From Ktedonospora formicarum (lineage in GTDB: Bacteria; Chloroflexota; Ktedonobacteria; Ktedonobacterales; Ktedonobacteraceae): DNA of 64,000 nt. The notes beneath the pieces are model-generated. The model was not told the DNA's origin, did not search any database, and saw nothing but the letters and a program-made list of their open reading frames with translations. The stretch is from contig NZ_BNJF01000004.1 of the NCBI RefSeq assembly GCF_016587355.1, positions 806,001-870,000 on the forward strand, read 5' to 3'. Below are positions 46,082-56,357 of the stretch, one piece after another. How positions within the stretch are numbered: the stretch's first letter is position 1; the number at the start of each line of letters is the position of its first letter. A program made the position numbers and the translations under genes.

Positions 46082-46855
46082 ATGAATCAAAAAGGAATGC
46101 TTGTGGTGTCGTCGCTCTTGGATTTCTCAGGCACAGAGAAACCTCACCAGATCCAGGAAAACCTCATGGCGTACATGCGTCTGTTTGCTGGACTGTCCGG
46201 TACAATGCTCTATGACGCGGAGTCGTTCTGGTTCGTGAGCAACACGCCTGCCCTCGGCAACATCATCCTGCGAACACGTTTCGACGCTGCTCGCACAGAG
46301 GAGCAGATAGATACGATGCTCGAACAAGTTGGCCGCTATAGTGATCAGATTGATTGGTTCGTCTTTCCGGATGACCAACCTGCCAACCTGGGAAAGCATT
46401 TGGAAGCACTTGGGATGCCGGGCGGTCCAGGCGGGAACTGGTTGTGGGCCGATCTGACCTCCCTGAGTGCTGATCCCAACTTGCCGAACCATTTTCGGGT
46501 CGAACAAGTCCTCAACGATCAGATGCTGGCGCGGTGGGTCCACATCTCGAAGGCTGGTTTTGGCTCAGAATTGGCACTGTTCTATGATGCCTATGCACGA
46601 CACGGGTATGGGCCAGATGCCTTTTCGCGGCACTACATCGGGTATCTGGATACCACGCCAGTAACTTCTGGCACACTGTTGGATGCGGGAGGGTGTGCGA
46701 CGATCTACGATGTCTCGACACCACCAGCTTTCCGCCGTCAGGGGTTTGGGAGAGCGCTTACACATGTAGTGTCGTTGGGCCAACAACACCTATGGAAAGC
46801 AGCATCGCGGCTCCCAGAAGCGCCACCCGGTCATCAGCTCTTCGCCAGAGAATAA
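46082..46855 (+). CDS. GNAT-family N-acetyltransferase
   Basis: 257 residues; the C-terminal GNAT domain shows CATIYDVSTPPAFRRQGFGRALTHVV, including the acetyl-CoA-binding RRQGFG pyrophosphate loop. The sequence after this motif (SLGQQHLWKAASRLPEAP) does not look like the usual last strand and helix, so the C-terminus may be truncated or frameshifted around 46770. Substrate unknown. Confidence 0.75.
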   Translation: MNQKGMLVVSSLLDFSGTEKPHQIQENLMAYMRLFAGLSGTMLYDAESFWFVSNTPALGNIILRTRFDAARTEEQIDTMLEQVGRYSDQIDWFVFPDDQPANLGKHLEALGMPGGPGGNWLWADLTSLSADPNLPNHFRVEQVLNDQMLARWVHISKAGFGSELALFYDAYARHGYGPDAFSRHYIGYLDTTPVTSGTLLDAGGCATIYDVSTPPAFRRQGFGRALTHVVSLGQQHLWKAASRLPEAPPGHQLFARE

Positions 46856-46998
46856 AGCAAACAGCCAAATGCAACTTAGCCGTATCAATATAAGCGAAGA
46901 AGCAGTTGATACAGCTCTGTTGTTTCCGGGGAAGTTCCCCACCCTTTGTGTCTTTGGAGGTATCTTGACTGGTCTCATAGTATTCCTTGCGATTCTGA

Positions 46999-48177
46999 TC
47001 ATCCGATCTGATTATCCAAAATCCATTTGAGCTGCTTCACAAAAAAACGAGATGGCGTCTTGCGAAGCACGGTGTTGCGAACGCGAACGCCCCAGGGATG
47101 TTTCCATTGAGCGATCCGTCCCTGCTGCCAGGATCGTTGGACCATGGCATTTGCTCGTGTGATACGTCGCGCTTCATAGCATTGCAAGGCAGGGACAATG
47201 CTGGATGAACTTTTCAGACTTTCAGCCAGAAGAAAGGCATCTTCAATCGCTTGACATGCTCCTTGACCCAGATTAGGGGTCATAGGGTGTGCCGCGTCCC
47301 CCACCAGCGTGACCCGCCCCTGGCTCCAGGAGGAGAGCGGTGGACGATCATAGATATCTGTGCGCAAAATTGCCGAGGCATCCGTTGCCTCAACCACCGC
47401 CCATGCTGGCTCATGGCAAGACGAGACCAGATGTAATACCCTCTGTTTCTCCATCGTCTCCTCCTCACGCTCTCCTTCTGGCACATTCGCGACCGCAAAC
47501 CAGCAGACACGTCCCTGAGAGAGCGGAATGAGCCCAAAACGTTTTCCCGCTCCCCATGTCTCAAATGTGGTCTGTGCCTCACGCTGGTCCAGGGGAAAAC
47601 CGGTCACGCCTCGCCACGCCGTATAGCCAGCATAACGCGGCGAGGCATAACCAACCAGTTGGGAACGGATGACCGAATGTAAGCCATCAGCCCCAATTAG
47701 GAGATCTCCTTGTACTTCTTCTCCAGAAGCAAACCGGACGCGTACTCCCTGCTCGTCTTGCTCGAAGCCGATGCCTTGCATATTCGTGCGGAGACTTCCT
47801 TTCCCAAGAGCTTGCACGAGGGCGGCTTGTAGCTCGGCTCGATGAACCGCAACCATACTTGTGCCAAAGCGCTGCATGGTCTCCTGCATCGGCAAATCCA
47901 CGAGCACATTCCCTCGCCAGGAGCGAAGATGACTAGAACGAAGAGGGGCGGCAATGGCGTGCAATACATCGGCGAGTCCGATCTTGTGTAGTGCATTGAC
48001 GGCATTGCCCGCCAAAATCAGGCCCGAGCCCACTTCGCGAAACTGTTGGGTGCGTTCAAACACAAGTGTTTTGATCCCATGCCGCTGGAAAGCCAGCGCA
48101 GTGGCAAGTCCTCCAATGCCTCCTCCAACAATGAGAGCGGTCATGGTAGATGGAGAGAACTCTTGAGGGCGTTCCAT
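46999..48177 (-). CDS. FAD-dependent aromatic-ring-type monooxygenase
   Basis: 392 residues, start with AAGGAG upstream. Class A flavin monooxygenase motifs in order: GxGxxG in ALIVGGGIGGLATALAFQRHG, the DG motif LLIGADGLHSVIRSQL, and GD motif RVTLVGDAAHPMTPNLGQGA. It uses NAD(P)H and O2 to hydroxylate or epoxidise a substrate, as in salicylate or 3-hydroxybenzoate hydroxylases. Monocistronic as far as seen; substrate unknown. Confidence 0.9.
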   Translation of the reverse strand: MERPQEFSPSTMTALIVGGGIGGLATALAFQRHGIKTLVFERTQQFREVGSGLILAGNAVNALHKIGLADVLHAIAAPLRSSHLRSWRGNVLVDLPMQETMQRFGTSMVAVHRAELQAALVQALGKGSLRTNMQGIGFEQDEQGVRVRFASGEEVQGDLLIGADGLHSVIRSQLVGYASPRYAGYTAWRGVTGFPLDQREAQTTFETWGAGKRFGLIPLSQGRVCWFAVANVPEGEREEETMEKQRVLHLVSSCHEPAWAVVEATDASAILRTDIYDRPPLSSWSQGRVTLVGDAAHPMTPNLGQGACQAIEDAFLLAESLKSSSSIVPALQCYEARRITRANAMVQRSWQQGRIAQWKHPWGVRVRNTVLRKTPSRFFVKQLKWILDNQIG

Positions 48178-48365
48178 ACCCCACTCCTTTCTTTTTGGGT
48201 ATTTTCCAGCGATCTTTACCTCTTATTCCACTGATCTTTTTGGTTTGTCTCGGTTCGCTGTTGTCAGCGATTTTCCTCTCTCAGCAATAATGGAACCAGA
48301 TAACCAGCTTGGGGAGTGCCTTGAGCGTACAGAGTACAAGCGCTAAGTGCAGTCGCATATGATGT

Positions 48366-50156
48366 TCATGGACGAATGCTGGACTGCGGGCGCGGCTTGC
48401 GTAAGCTGGCACGCAGCGCAATTATGGCACAAACGATGGAAATGAGAGCCGGCAGCCAGATCGCCGACGACCGCCATGCGTACTCAAAAGGCGTGAGAAG
48501 GAGGACACTCACGATGAGCAAGAAGATACTAAAGAGCATCTTCCCAATACGTTTTGATCCCCGCAGGAAGAAGCGTGTGCCGACAAAGAGCCAGAGCGAG
48601 AATAGTAAGAGGTAGACAACGAAATTATTGTTATACTGTGGATCGTATTGCAACATATCATAGTTCTGGTAGTGAACATCTGCCAGAGAAGAGACATGTG
48701 TAAATGGACCATACTCACAAAGCAGGAAATTGATGGAGGCAATCACGCTGAGGATGAAGCCGCCAAGCAGGTCCAGTCGCGCCCCTCTTCGCTTACGCAG
48801 TAGCAAGAGCAAGCCGATTACAACTGCCCCAACAGCACCGATAACGGTCCAATAGGCAGGGAGAAAATCCCACTGTACTGGCGTGCTTGAAATCAGAAAT
48901 GGAGATGCGAGCCAGGCCGTATGCGCATGGTCACTGAGGTTATAATTTCTTACATTCGACCAAGTAATCAAAGGGAGGAGGCAGCCAAAGATGAAGCTGA
49001 GAACAATAAAGCCAAGCCAATAGCGGTTCGTTCCCTGACTCAGGTAACTGCCGATGTGGTCCCAAAGATCGCTGCTTGCTGTCTCGTCAGTCGTGGCAGC
49101 GGGCGTTTGCTGCGGAGGCGTGGACGTGTTGCGAGGTGCGGGTGTAGGTGGGACGATAACGGTCGCGGGTAGGGATACTTGGTTGGAAAATTGTTCCAGG
49201 CGCGTTTTGACCTCGGCGGCGCTGGTGGGGCGAGCCTGTTCGTTCATTTCGAGCATCTGGGCGATGAGCTTGACAAGCGGTTCGGGCAGGGTAGGATCGA
49301 CCAGATGCAGAGAGGGGAACTGGAAAGGTCGGCTGGCAGGATTGAACCCGGAGAACATCTGGTGCAGGGTGGCACCCAGGCTGTAGATATCGGAACGAGG
49401 ACCAGTCTGCGATTGTCCATACTGCTCCGGGGGCGCGTAGCCAACCGAGTAGTAGTAGGCAGTATCTCTGGTCTGCTCATGCTTGAAGTGACGGGCAATA
49501 CCAAAGTCAATCAGGCAGATACGCCCTCTAGGGGTCAGCATGATGTTCAGCGGCTTGAGATCACGGAAGATAATCTGAGGAGTATGGGTATGCAGATACT
49601 CCAGTACATCACAGAGTTCAAGACCGATATGGAGAACCTCTTTGAGGGGCAGTTTGTGCCCAGATGCAGTGTCTAAAGCCGCCTGCAAATTCTGGCCCTC
49701 GATAAAACTCATCACCAGGTACCAGCGGTCATGCTCAGAAAAGTGCTCATAGATCTCGGGAAGGTTCTGATGGTGCAGGCTGGCGAGCAAGTGGGCTTCG
49801 TGGCGAAATTGCTCAATGGCGAGCGGAACCTCCTGAGGTACCAGACGACTCATACTCATCTCTTTGACAGCGACCAGGCGGTCTCCCAGTTGCGTATCCT
49901 GAGCAACGTAGACGGCCCCCATGCCTCCTTGTCCAACCGCCTGCAACAGGCGATAGCGTCCATGCAGCATCTGCCCAATCGGGATGCGCCCCGTCCCGGT
50001 GATAGGCGGCTGCGGGGAGGTTGATGGCAGGCCCTCGGCAATAGTAACAGTGGGAAATGGCGCATTCGCCTCTATTGAAGCGCCGCAGGAAGGGCAAAAC
50101 GCGCTCTGCGAAGGAATCTGGGAGCCACAAATGCGACACTGTTGGAGTGCAGTCAC
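48366..50156 (-). CDS. Ser/Thr protein kinase with N-terminal zinc ribbon and C-terminal membrane domain
   Basis: 596 residues. The zinc ribbon at residues 8-25 (CRICGSQIPSQSAFCPSCG) precedes a kinase domain at 65-320 with GQGGMGAVYVAQD, Lys in VAVKEM, catalytic FRDLKPLN and IDFGIA, all key residues present. After a Pro/Thr-rich linker come about six hydrophobic segments (YWLGFIVLSFIFGCLLPLI onward) instead of WD40 repeats. It is probably an integral-membrane signalling kinase; target unknown. Confidence 0.92.
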   Translation of the reverse strand: MTALQQCRICGSQIPSQSAFCPSCGASIEANAPFPTVTIAEGLPSTSPQPPITGTGRIPIGQMLHGRYRLLQAVGQGGMGAVYVAQDTQLGDRLVAVKEMSMSRLVPQEVPLAIEQFRHEAHLLASLHHQNLPEIYEHFSEHDRWYLVMSFIEGQNLQAALDTASGHKLPLKEVLHIGLELCDVLEYLHTHTPQIIFRDLKPLNIMLTPRGRICLIDFGIARHFKHEQTRDTAYYYSVGYAPPEQYGQSQTGPRSDIYSLGATLHQMFSGFNPASRPFQFPSLHLVDPTLPEPLVKLIAQMLEMNEQARPTSAAEVKTRLEQFSNQVSLPATVIVPPTPAPRNTSTPPQQTPAATTDETASSDLWDHIGSYLSQGTNRYWLGFIVLSFIFGCLLPLITWSNVRNYNLSDHAHTAWLASPFLISSTPVQWDFLPAYWTVIGAVGAVVIGLLLLLRKRRGARLDLLGGFILSVIASINFLLCEYGPFTHVSSLADVHYQNYDMLQYDPQYNNNFVVYLLLFSLWLFVGTRFFLRGSKRIGKMLFSIFLLIVSVLLLTPFEYAWRSSAIWLPALISIVCAIIALRASLRKPRPQSSIRP

Positions 50157-50393
50157 GTATCTCTCCTAAAATACAGATATATAATCTTCTACTCCAGAAA
50201 CTGTGGATGAGCCTGTTTTTTGGACTTCTCTTTTGCCAATAAGAGTTTGGCTTGGTGCCCCAACCTGCAAACGGGCCAACCCTGACGCCGCGTCCTCTCG
50301 GCATCCCCTCGGCTTGACCTGACAAGGATACCGAAACGACGCACTCTCTGTCACTCACATGCTAACCTCCTATCCCTACCTCACCATAGGCGG

Positions 50394-50720
50394 TTAGTGC
50401 CGATGCATCATATTCTGATGTATTCGCACTGCATTTTGATGTGCTCGTTGAGCATTATCCGCTGCGTTTTGATGTGCTCGTCGAGCGTTCTCCATCGCGT
50501 GCCATCCATGATCAGAAAATCCGCTCCTTGGATGGTAGTGAGAAGAAGCATGCGACGAACCACCAAAGATTGAACGAAGAACTTTTAGGACAAACATTGC
50601 AAAGACAAAGGTGATAACGACCGCACAGAGGAATTGATATTCTGGCTGAACGCCAAGGCTGTCCAGGGTTTGCAGTACAAATGACCAGTAGGCAGACCAG
50701 TATTGCTGAACGAGTTCCAT
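50394..50720 (-). CDS. Small membrane protein with a repeated HQN tail
   Basis: The start is ATG at 50720 (MELVQQYWSAYW), with GGAGG eight bases upstream. About 108 residues: one or two hydrophobic helices (FLCAVVITFVFAMFVLKVL), then a tail with repeats AHQNAADNAQ, AHQNAVRIHQN and a His-rich end MMHRH. Family not recognised. It is the only gene of its orientation downstream of the direct-repeat promoter at 50989-51033, which would make it a member of the sensor/STAS regulon with a leader of about 260 nt. Confidence 0.65.
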   Translation of the reverse strand: MELVQQYWSAYWSFVLQTLDSLGVQPEYQFLCAVVITFVFAMFVLKVLRSIFGGSSHASSHYHPRSGFSDHGWHAMENARRAHQNAADNAQRAHQNAVRIHQNMMHRH

Positions 50721-50988
50721 AGCGGATACCTCCATTTTTGAAGAAGCGGATCTAAACGGGTGTAATAATCAAAGATTTCCGTCATATGTACACCTTCTGC
50801 GGTGTATTGAGCGCGCGTGCATAGGCACCGTGCATACCTTCAATACAAACGGGAGATGAAGCGGATCTCTGTTTGTCAGTCTTGCGAGGAAGAACGCGAT
50901 TTACAGCCTCTAGACAAGTTCTTCCCTGTGAAGCAAAGAACCCTGCTTTGCCACATGCTTGTTCGAGGTATCGATCTTTCTCTCTGCA

Positions 50989-51033
50989 AGTATATGGGTC
51001 AACCATCTCGTGATCGTTACGACAAGCGTTACG
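50989..51033 (-). promoter_or_regulatory. Direct-repeat (SARP-like) promoter with an extra upstream heptamer
   Basis: Minus strand: CGTAACG (51015-51021), 4 bp, CGAGATG, 9 bp, TATACT (50989-50994). A second perfect CGTAACG is at 51027-51033, 12 bp upstream, as at 41570. The second heptamer is poor, but both spacings are exact. Confidence 0.65.
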
Positions 51034-51407
51034 ACTCCATGAGGAATCGGGAAGGGAGGCATGTCCAGCCATCCATAAGAGGACTTGCTCACCCTTCAGG
51101 GAAACGCCCAACATTGAGAAAAAAAAACGCACTCACTTTTGCGCGGAAATACCAGCTCATGAATAATGTTTGGCCGCAGCACAGAAAAGCCTCTCAAGTG
51201 GCCTGTGAACAGGATTTCGCTCCAGTTGTGGTGCCGCGTTTCGAAAACGAGGCACCAGAGCCCAGAGATTGCTGGTCAACCGGAGAGGGAAAGAATGATA
51301 GGATTTCCTTTCTGGTCCACCCTCGCATCATGATGCGAAAACAAAGAGATCTTGTCTGTTTGGACGCCACGCTGGTGGCTGGCACAGTAGGTATCGCGTT
51401 TAAGCAT
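51034..51407. other. Intergenic region
   Basis: Contains no supported gene. A 314-residue plus-strand frame across 50817-51761 overlaps the oxidoreductase antisense and has no family features. Confidence 0.6.
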
Positions 51408-52838
51408 TTATCGAGCGGGTGTGATGTTTTGATTCACGCGGAAGAAATTCATTGGATCATACACGCGCTTAATTCTTTGCAACCGCTCATAATTGTCCCG
51501 ATAGGATGCTTTCACGCGCTCCTCACCCTCTTCCATCATAAAATTCACATAGGAGCCTCCTGCCGAGTAGGGATGCAGGTCATTCCAGTAGTTCCTGGCC
51601 CAGTTGACAATGCGATCCTTCTTGGCGGGATCAGGATCGACCCCCACAATCACCTCAGCCCAGGTGGCATCCCGATAGCTCCACGCCGTCTCTTGTTTGC
51701 CCACCCGGTGTGCCGCCCCATTCACCGGATAAAGATGGATCGTCGAGTGCATCGTTGGTAAGTGGGAACTATGTTTCACATGGAGCCGGATCACCTCATC
51801 ACTCAGTTCATTGAAGAAGTCCGCTTTCCAATACCACTGGAGTCCTGGGACGTACAGAGCATCGAACATGCTCTGAAGCGCTGGATGTGGGATGGGGCCA
51901 ACCAGGTCCAGGACAGGCGCCAGATATCCGCGTATCGGTTTGAATACCTCCTCGGCTTTCTCCAGGGGCCCGGTGTAGCACCACACCACGCCACACATGC
52001 GCCTGTTGTGGAGATGTGCAGGAAACGGTGGGGCAGGAGGCACCACAAGAAACACGAAGAAGCCAGAGAGATCCTCGGGTGCCTGCGGGAGAAGCGCTCG
52101 ATACCACGCCATGATTTCGGGCGCCTGGTCCAGTTCCCAAAGCATGGGACCAGCATAGTCGATGTTGATTGGGTGAGCCTTGAACAGGAACGAGGTGACG
52201 ACTCCGAAGTTTCCCCCTCCGCCGCGCAGCGCCCAGAAAAGATCCTCGTTTTGCCGCTCGCTGGCAGTCACAAAACGGCCATCAGCCAGCACGACATCAG
52301 CAGCAAGCAGGTTGTCGATGGTCAGGCCGCACTTGCGCGTCAGGTGTCCGATCCCCCCACCGAGGGTCAGCCCGCCGACGCCGGTCGAGGCAATGAAGCC
52401 GCTGGGGACTGCCAAGCCAAAAGCATGAGTGGCATGATCTACGTCGCCCCAGGTGCAGCCTCCCCCAACCAGGGCTGTTCCCGCTGTGGGATCGACGCGC
52501 GTGTAATGAATGAGCGAGAGATCGATCACCAGCCCATTCTCGCAGATCCCTAACCCGCCGGCATTGTGTCCACCGCTACGGATGGCCACCAGAAGATTGT
52601 TCTCTCGGCCAAAGTTGACTGCCGCGATCACGTCGGACACGTCAGCGCAAAGTACAATCAAGATTGGGTGTTTGTCTATCATCGCATTGTAGACTTTGCG
52701 TGCCTCATTGTAGCGCACATCTCCTCGTTGAATGAGTTCTCCCCGCAGGCCAGACTTGAAGGCTTCGATCTGTTCTTTCTTGGGAAGCACGCTCGCAGGG
52801 CTTCCCTCATTTTGACCGTTGTGCTCTTTCTCTGTCAT
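51408..52838 (-). CDS. Berberine-bridge-enzyme-like FAD-linked oxidoreductase
   Basis: 476 residues; start with AAGGAA eight bases upstream. VAO/PCMH FAD domain: IRSGGHNAGGLGI carries the His expected to bind FAD covalently, followed by GGGIGHLTRKCGLTIDNLL. The C-terminal BBE segment reads YVNFMMEEGEE to PMNFFRVNQNI. Such enzymes oxidise alcohols, sugars or amines with O2, like 6-hydroxynicotine or oligosaccharide oxidases. Substrate unknown. No operon partner. Confidence 0.92.
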   Translation of the reverse strand: MTEKEHNGQNEGSPASVLPKKEQIEAFKSGLRGELIQRGDVRYNEARKVYNAMIDKHPILIVLCADVSDVIAAVNFGRENNLLVAIRSGGHNAGGLGICENGLVIDLSLIHYTRVDPTAGTALVGGGCTWGDVDHATHAFGLAVPSGFIASTGVGGLTLGGGIGHLTRKCGLTIDNLLAADVVLADGRFVTASERQNEDLFWALRGGGGNFGVVTSFLFKAHPINIDYAGPMLWELDQAPEIMAWYRALLPQAPEDLSGFFVFLVVPPAPPFPAHLHNRRMCGVVWCYTGPLEKAEEVFKPIRGYLAPVLDLVGPIPHPALQSMFDALYVPGLQWYWKADFFNELSDEVIRLHVKHSSHLPTMHSTIHLYPVNGAAHRVGKQETAWSYRDATWAEVIVGVDPDPAKKDRIVNWARNYWNDLHPYSAGGSYVNFMMEEGEERVKASYRDNYERLQRIKRVYDPMNFFRVNQNITPAR

Positions 52839-53181
52839 ACGGCAGGTTCCTTTCCTTGAGCCACGTTAACTCTAAAAATGAAACACGCTGGGGATCTCTC
52901 AAAAGAGACAACCCCGAATCAGGCTGACAGATGGGCGTTCACTACAAGGCTGAGCAAGTTTTGATGCGACGAGTGAGGATCTGTATGTCCCGGCACTGTC
53001 TGATCTGTGTTCCCTGGAAATGAGGTACTCCCTTTTACGTCCCACTGGAAAGGCGGTGCCAAAGCAAGGCGCTATTTGTTGAGCTGCTATCCCTCTATGG
53101 CCACTTGAGAGGATTTTCTGTGTTGCAGCCAATAGATTGACTGATAATGGCCAAACATCGGGCCATTTCCAAACATTGTGA
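52839..53181. other. Intergenic region before the TnpB remnant
   Basis: No gene recognised; probably decayed IS605-type DNA at its right end. Confidence 0.45.
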
Positions 53182-53418
53182 CAATCCGCGGAACAGAGCA
53201 ACTTTTCAGGGAAAAAGGAACACATTTTTGGGGAAACTACCATGGATCGGTTCATTCCTTCCAGCAAAACCTGCCATTGCTGCAGGTGGACATGGCAGCA
53301 GATGACGCTCAACGATCGGGTGTTTGTCTGTCAAAACCCAACCTGTCCCTATGATCAACTCCCGCAAGATCGTGATCACAATGCGGCGCAGAATGTCTTA
53401 CAGGAAGCCCTCGCTTGA
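53182..53418 (+). pseudogene. tnpB: C-terminal remnant of an IS605-type TnpB
   Basis: The frame ending at the TGA at 53416-53418 carries the TnpB zinc finger and tail: DRFIPSSKTCHCC, then FVCQNPTCPYDQ and RDHNAAQNVLQEAL, including the final catalytic Asp motif. It opens after a TGA at 53179-53181, so nearly all of the RuvC-like nuclease is missing. Confidence 0.8.
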
Positions 53419-53833
53419 TCGGGCTGAAGGATCAAGTCGTCGACGGTACTGGCTCGGACGAGGTGAGCCATGTCACGTGGCAATCTATCGCCGATACAAT
53501 CGGCATATGAAACTTAGAGGAGGTTTCTAAGGTCAACCAACCTACCTGACATCGAAAGATGGAACGGGAAAACAGCATGTTGGTAAAGCCATAACTCCTC
53601 CAGACGCACAGAAGGAGAGCGGGGAATAACGAGAGAAGGAGATTCGCCTTACCAAATTGATACTGCTGGCGAACCCTCGAAAGCCAAATGACAAAACCAG
53701 GCATACAATGTGTCGCCAATGTAGCCGTAAGAAAGATCAATGTTCTTGCTCAAACGCTCTCGTGCAAGCGCGCTGTGGGCGTGATTTATAGCGTGAAGAT
53801 TGTATCTAATGTTTTGCGCCATTTATCCCTTTG
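53419..53833. other. Region after the TnpB remnant with a subterminal hairpin
   Basis: A short hairpin CTTAGA (53513-53518), 7-nt loop, TCTAAG (53526-53531) lies about 95 bp after the tnpB stop, where IS200/IS605 elements carry their right-end hairpin. No intact gene in the remainder. Confidence 0.45.
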
Positions 53834-55228
53834 TCAGAAAGGTTGAGGCTTGTGAGCATTCATAGAACCCTTCTCTGGATCAGTTGACGACGAGTTGAAA
53901 TGCTCTCTGCCCAGCCGATCTTCTTCACACGAGAGCGATTCTCCCCTGATTTCTCCCTCTGATACCTGCCGTGTCATCGAGAAGATCCAGAGAGAAAGGA
54001 AGGTGGGCTGCATGGTCTCCTGCACAATGGCAAGCAATTGTTCGTGCATATGCGAGAGGTCCACCTCGTTACGCAAGGATGTGCTGAAGGCCGCCAGAGC
54101 CTTTTCAGCATCATACTTCTGGCGATAGAAATGGCGGTCAATCAGCGTCTGAATGCGCATGAGTACCGGCCGAAACAGTGTGACAATCGTCAGCGTGGAG
54201 ATAACCAGCACCGCTGGCTGTCCTACCGCTAGTCCATTGATCGCTCCAGCCAGAGTTGAGAGAGCAATGACCAGGCATGCGTAGAGGGTCCCCAAAATAC
54301 CTGTCAACACGCCATACACCAGCGTCTTATTGATGAGGGCATCAATATCCCACAGCCGGTGGCGCAGAATAGCAACGCTAAAGGTGACCACTACGATACT
54401 GAGCTGGAAGAAGTCATCAGGATAAGCCAGGAGAATGTAGAGCGAGTCCGACTGACGCAGTGCTGGGATTAGTCCATAGGGCAGCCAGAACAGTTGGTTG
54501 ATACCAATGAGAAGGATGAAGCCGTAGACGACCCACTTGGTCTGCTGACGTTGCACTGGTGTGGAGACCCATCTATAACGATAGATCTGGCTAGCGCCAA
54601 GACACAGAAGCAAACCCAAGAATAGGACTGCTCCGACCTCCTGGGGGAGAAAAGCATCGACAGGGGAAAAGAGCACCAGCGTCAGACTAGGTATCCACAA
54701 CCATCTTGGCACGAAGCGTCCACTGGGAAAGAGTACTAAGAGCAGCAGGATGCTGAGATCACTGGCTGCGCTAAGAATCCCGGCAGGTTCCTGCAAGATC
54801 CCTGTGTGCGACGGCAGGATGCGCAAGACTGGTGTAAGGGCCATTGGCGCGAGGATAAACATCAGTGCGACGAGCAATGCCATCCAATCGTTGGAGCGAT
54901 GCCAGAGCAACACAGCCGCAGCTCCTTCAGCCAGTAACAAAGACAGGCAGGAAAGCGCAACAGCGGCAAGTGCCAGGGCATGTGGGGTAATGCCAAGCCT
55001 CGCTAAAGGCGCAACGTGCGCTGACCCGATAAGGCAATGATTCACCTTGAAATTTATCCTTGGGTCAGCGCAGGGAACTGCAAGAGAAGTGAGGCTGTCT
55101 GAGAGTGCCAGGGCAAACAGCCCTACGGTGGCAGCCATCATCGTAAAGACCAGGATACGGGCGACCACAAGTGGCCATCCGTGTAGGCGAGTCTCGCTAT
55201 TGACGACGCTCGTTTTCATTTCTGTCAC
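53834..55228 (-). CDS. Orphan multi-pass membrane sensor ending in a half GAF domain (paralogue 7)
   Basis: 464 residues. The outer loop reads VPCADPRINFKVNHCLIG (Cys pair). The core reads LRHRLWDIDALINKTLVYG, FRPVLMRIQTLIDRHFYRQKYDA and IVQETMQPTFLSLWIF. It has a longer polar tail (~50 residues) than its paralogues but no output domain. It sits 9-14 kb from the main sensor cluster and has its own promoter at 55291-55323. Confidence 0.8.
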   Translation of the reverse strand: MTEMKTSVVNSETRLHGWPLVVARILVFTMMAATVGLFALALSDSLTSLAVPCADPRINFKVNHCLIGSAHVAPLARLGITPHALALAAVALSCLSLLLAEGAAAVLLWHRSNDWMALLVALMFILAPMALTPVLRILPSHTGILQEPAGILSAASDLSILLLLVLFPSGRFVPRWLWIPSLTLVLFSPVDAFLPQEVGAVLFLGLLLCLGASQIYRYRWVSTPVQRQQTKWVVYGFILLIGINQLFWLPYGLIPALRQSDSLYILLAYPDDFFQLSIVVVTFSVAILRHRLWDIDALINKTLVYGVLTGILGTLYACLVIALSTLAGAINGLAVGQPAVLVISTLTIVTLFRPVLMRIQTLIDRHFYRQKYDAEKALAAFSTSLRNEVDLSHMHEQLLAIVQETMQPTFLSLWIFSMTRQVSEGEIRGESLSCEEDRLGREHFNSSSTDPEKGSMNAHKPQPF

Positions 55229-55290
55229 TCTCTTCTTATGTCTGGTATCGATCGCCTCGACCCTTCTTTACAAAGAAGCTCATAATGAGG

Positions 55291-55323
55291 AGTATATTGG
55301 AGAACCGTCTCAAAAACGTTACG
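55291..55323 (-). promoter_or_regulatory. Direct-repeat (SARP-like) promoter of sensor 53834-55228
   Basis: Minus strand: CGTAACG, TTTT, TGAGACG, 9 bp, TATACT. Spacing exact; leader about 56 nt. Confidence 0.85.
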
Positions 55324-55738
55324 AGACGCGTACAATTAAGTCTTTCTACAGGCGAAAAGGTGTCAAGGTAAAACTTTCTGGCATAGAGAACAGATGGCTC
55401 AAAACTTTACTACAATCTTCAAGTAGCCTGACGCCAGAAGCGGCTTCACACGAATGAGCTAGCGATGTTTTGCAGCGTGTTTTTGGCAGCGATTCAAATT
55501 TGTGATCCATATCGCGGCAGTACGTCATTTCTTTGCCCGCCTGAAACGTTCAGCGCTTCTGTCTCAGATGTTCATAGCCAGGATATGCCGCACAAGCCAT
55601 CACATGCTTCACAAGTTCGATACTATCTGGCTCTCTAAGAGGAACTCGGTCCTTCCCTCAAAACGGCTGTGAAGCAATTTGTGACAATACATCCGTAAGC
55701 CGAGACGTCAGGTCCATCTGGACGAGAGGTGGAGCGGC
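55324..55738. other. Intergenic region
   Basis: About 415 bp with no gene or strong structure recognised. Confidence 0.5.
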
Positions 55739-56333
55739 CTACGAGCGCGTTTGCTTTTGATCCACGTCCTCTGCAACCACGAAACTTCCAGCAACGTCGG
55801 CCTTTTTCCAGAGTGGGAGTGTAGCGCTAAAGCTAAGTAGGAGTGCCACCAGCAATGACCATAAGGCTCCCATGACATCAGGTTTGGTGGTCATCAAGAA
55901 AAGAATCCAGAAGGCTAACACTGTTCCGACAATGTTCCATGAACCTAGAATGGGATCCTTGATTCGTTGGCACAATTCAGGAGAAATGGTGGAAGATTGA
56001 GCCTCCATGGCCAATTGGTGAATAAGTGTAGTCCGCGGGCTATCGATGATCATACCAAAAATTGGGAGAAGCAGCGTGGAGGCGAAGGCAAACAAGACCC
56101 AGGCTTGCGTAAATAACCCAGCGGTTACTGCCATGTAGATACCCCGTCAGGATCAAAAGAAGAGAAACGGGATGCAACAGGCCATTAATGGCCCCAAATT
56201 GACCAATGGCTTTAATCTGTTCAACGTTTTGGGCACACCGTCTGGAAACATAGGCAATGAGTTCTATACCCAGGGCGATAAAAAGCATGGTTACCCCAAC
56301 AATGTGAACGAACAAGGCTATATTATAGAACAT
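55739..56333 (-). pseudogene. Small four-TM membrane protein split by a one-base frameshift
   Basis: The start is ATG at 56333 (MFYNIALFVHIVG), with AAGGAGG ten bases upstream. The first frame reads to LLLILTG and then diverges (YLHGSNRWVIYASLG). The second frame continues correctly as MAVTAGLFTQAWVLFAFAST. Removing one T near 56140 gives TGIYMAVTAG and restores one ~195-residue DUF2269-like membrane protein. It is therefore a recent pseudogene or an assembly error. It follows the truncated sensor gene 56358 by 24 bp. Confidence 0.75.
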
Positions 56334-56357
56334 AATCAATGATCCTCCTTGAATAAA

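Noticed and set aside
46855..46893. Possible C-terminal extension of the GNAT gene in another frame
   Set aside because: Neither alternative frame shows the expected last strand of a GNAT domain, so a frameshift could not be demonstrated.
50782..51132. 116-residue minus-strand frame upstream of the small membrane protein
   Set aside because: The regulon promoter lies inside it, and it shows no motif or clear start.
50817..51761. 314-residue plus-strand reading frame
   Set aside because: It overlaps the BBE-like oxidoreductase antisense and a regulon promoter, with composition unlike a real protein.
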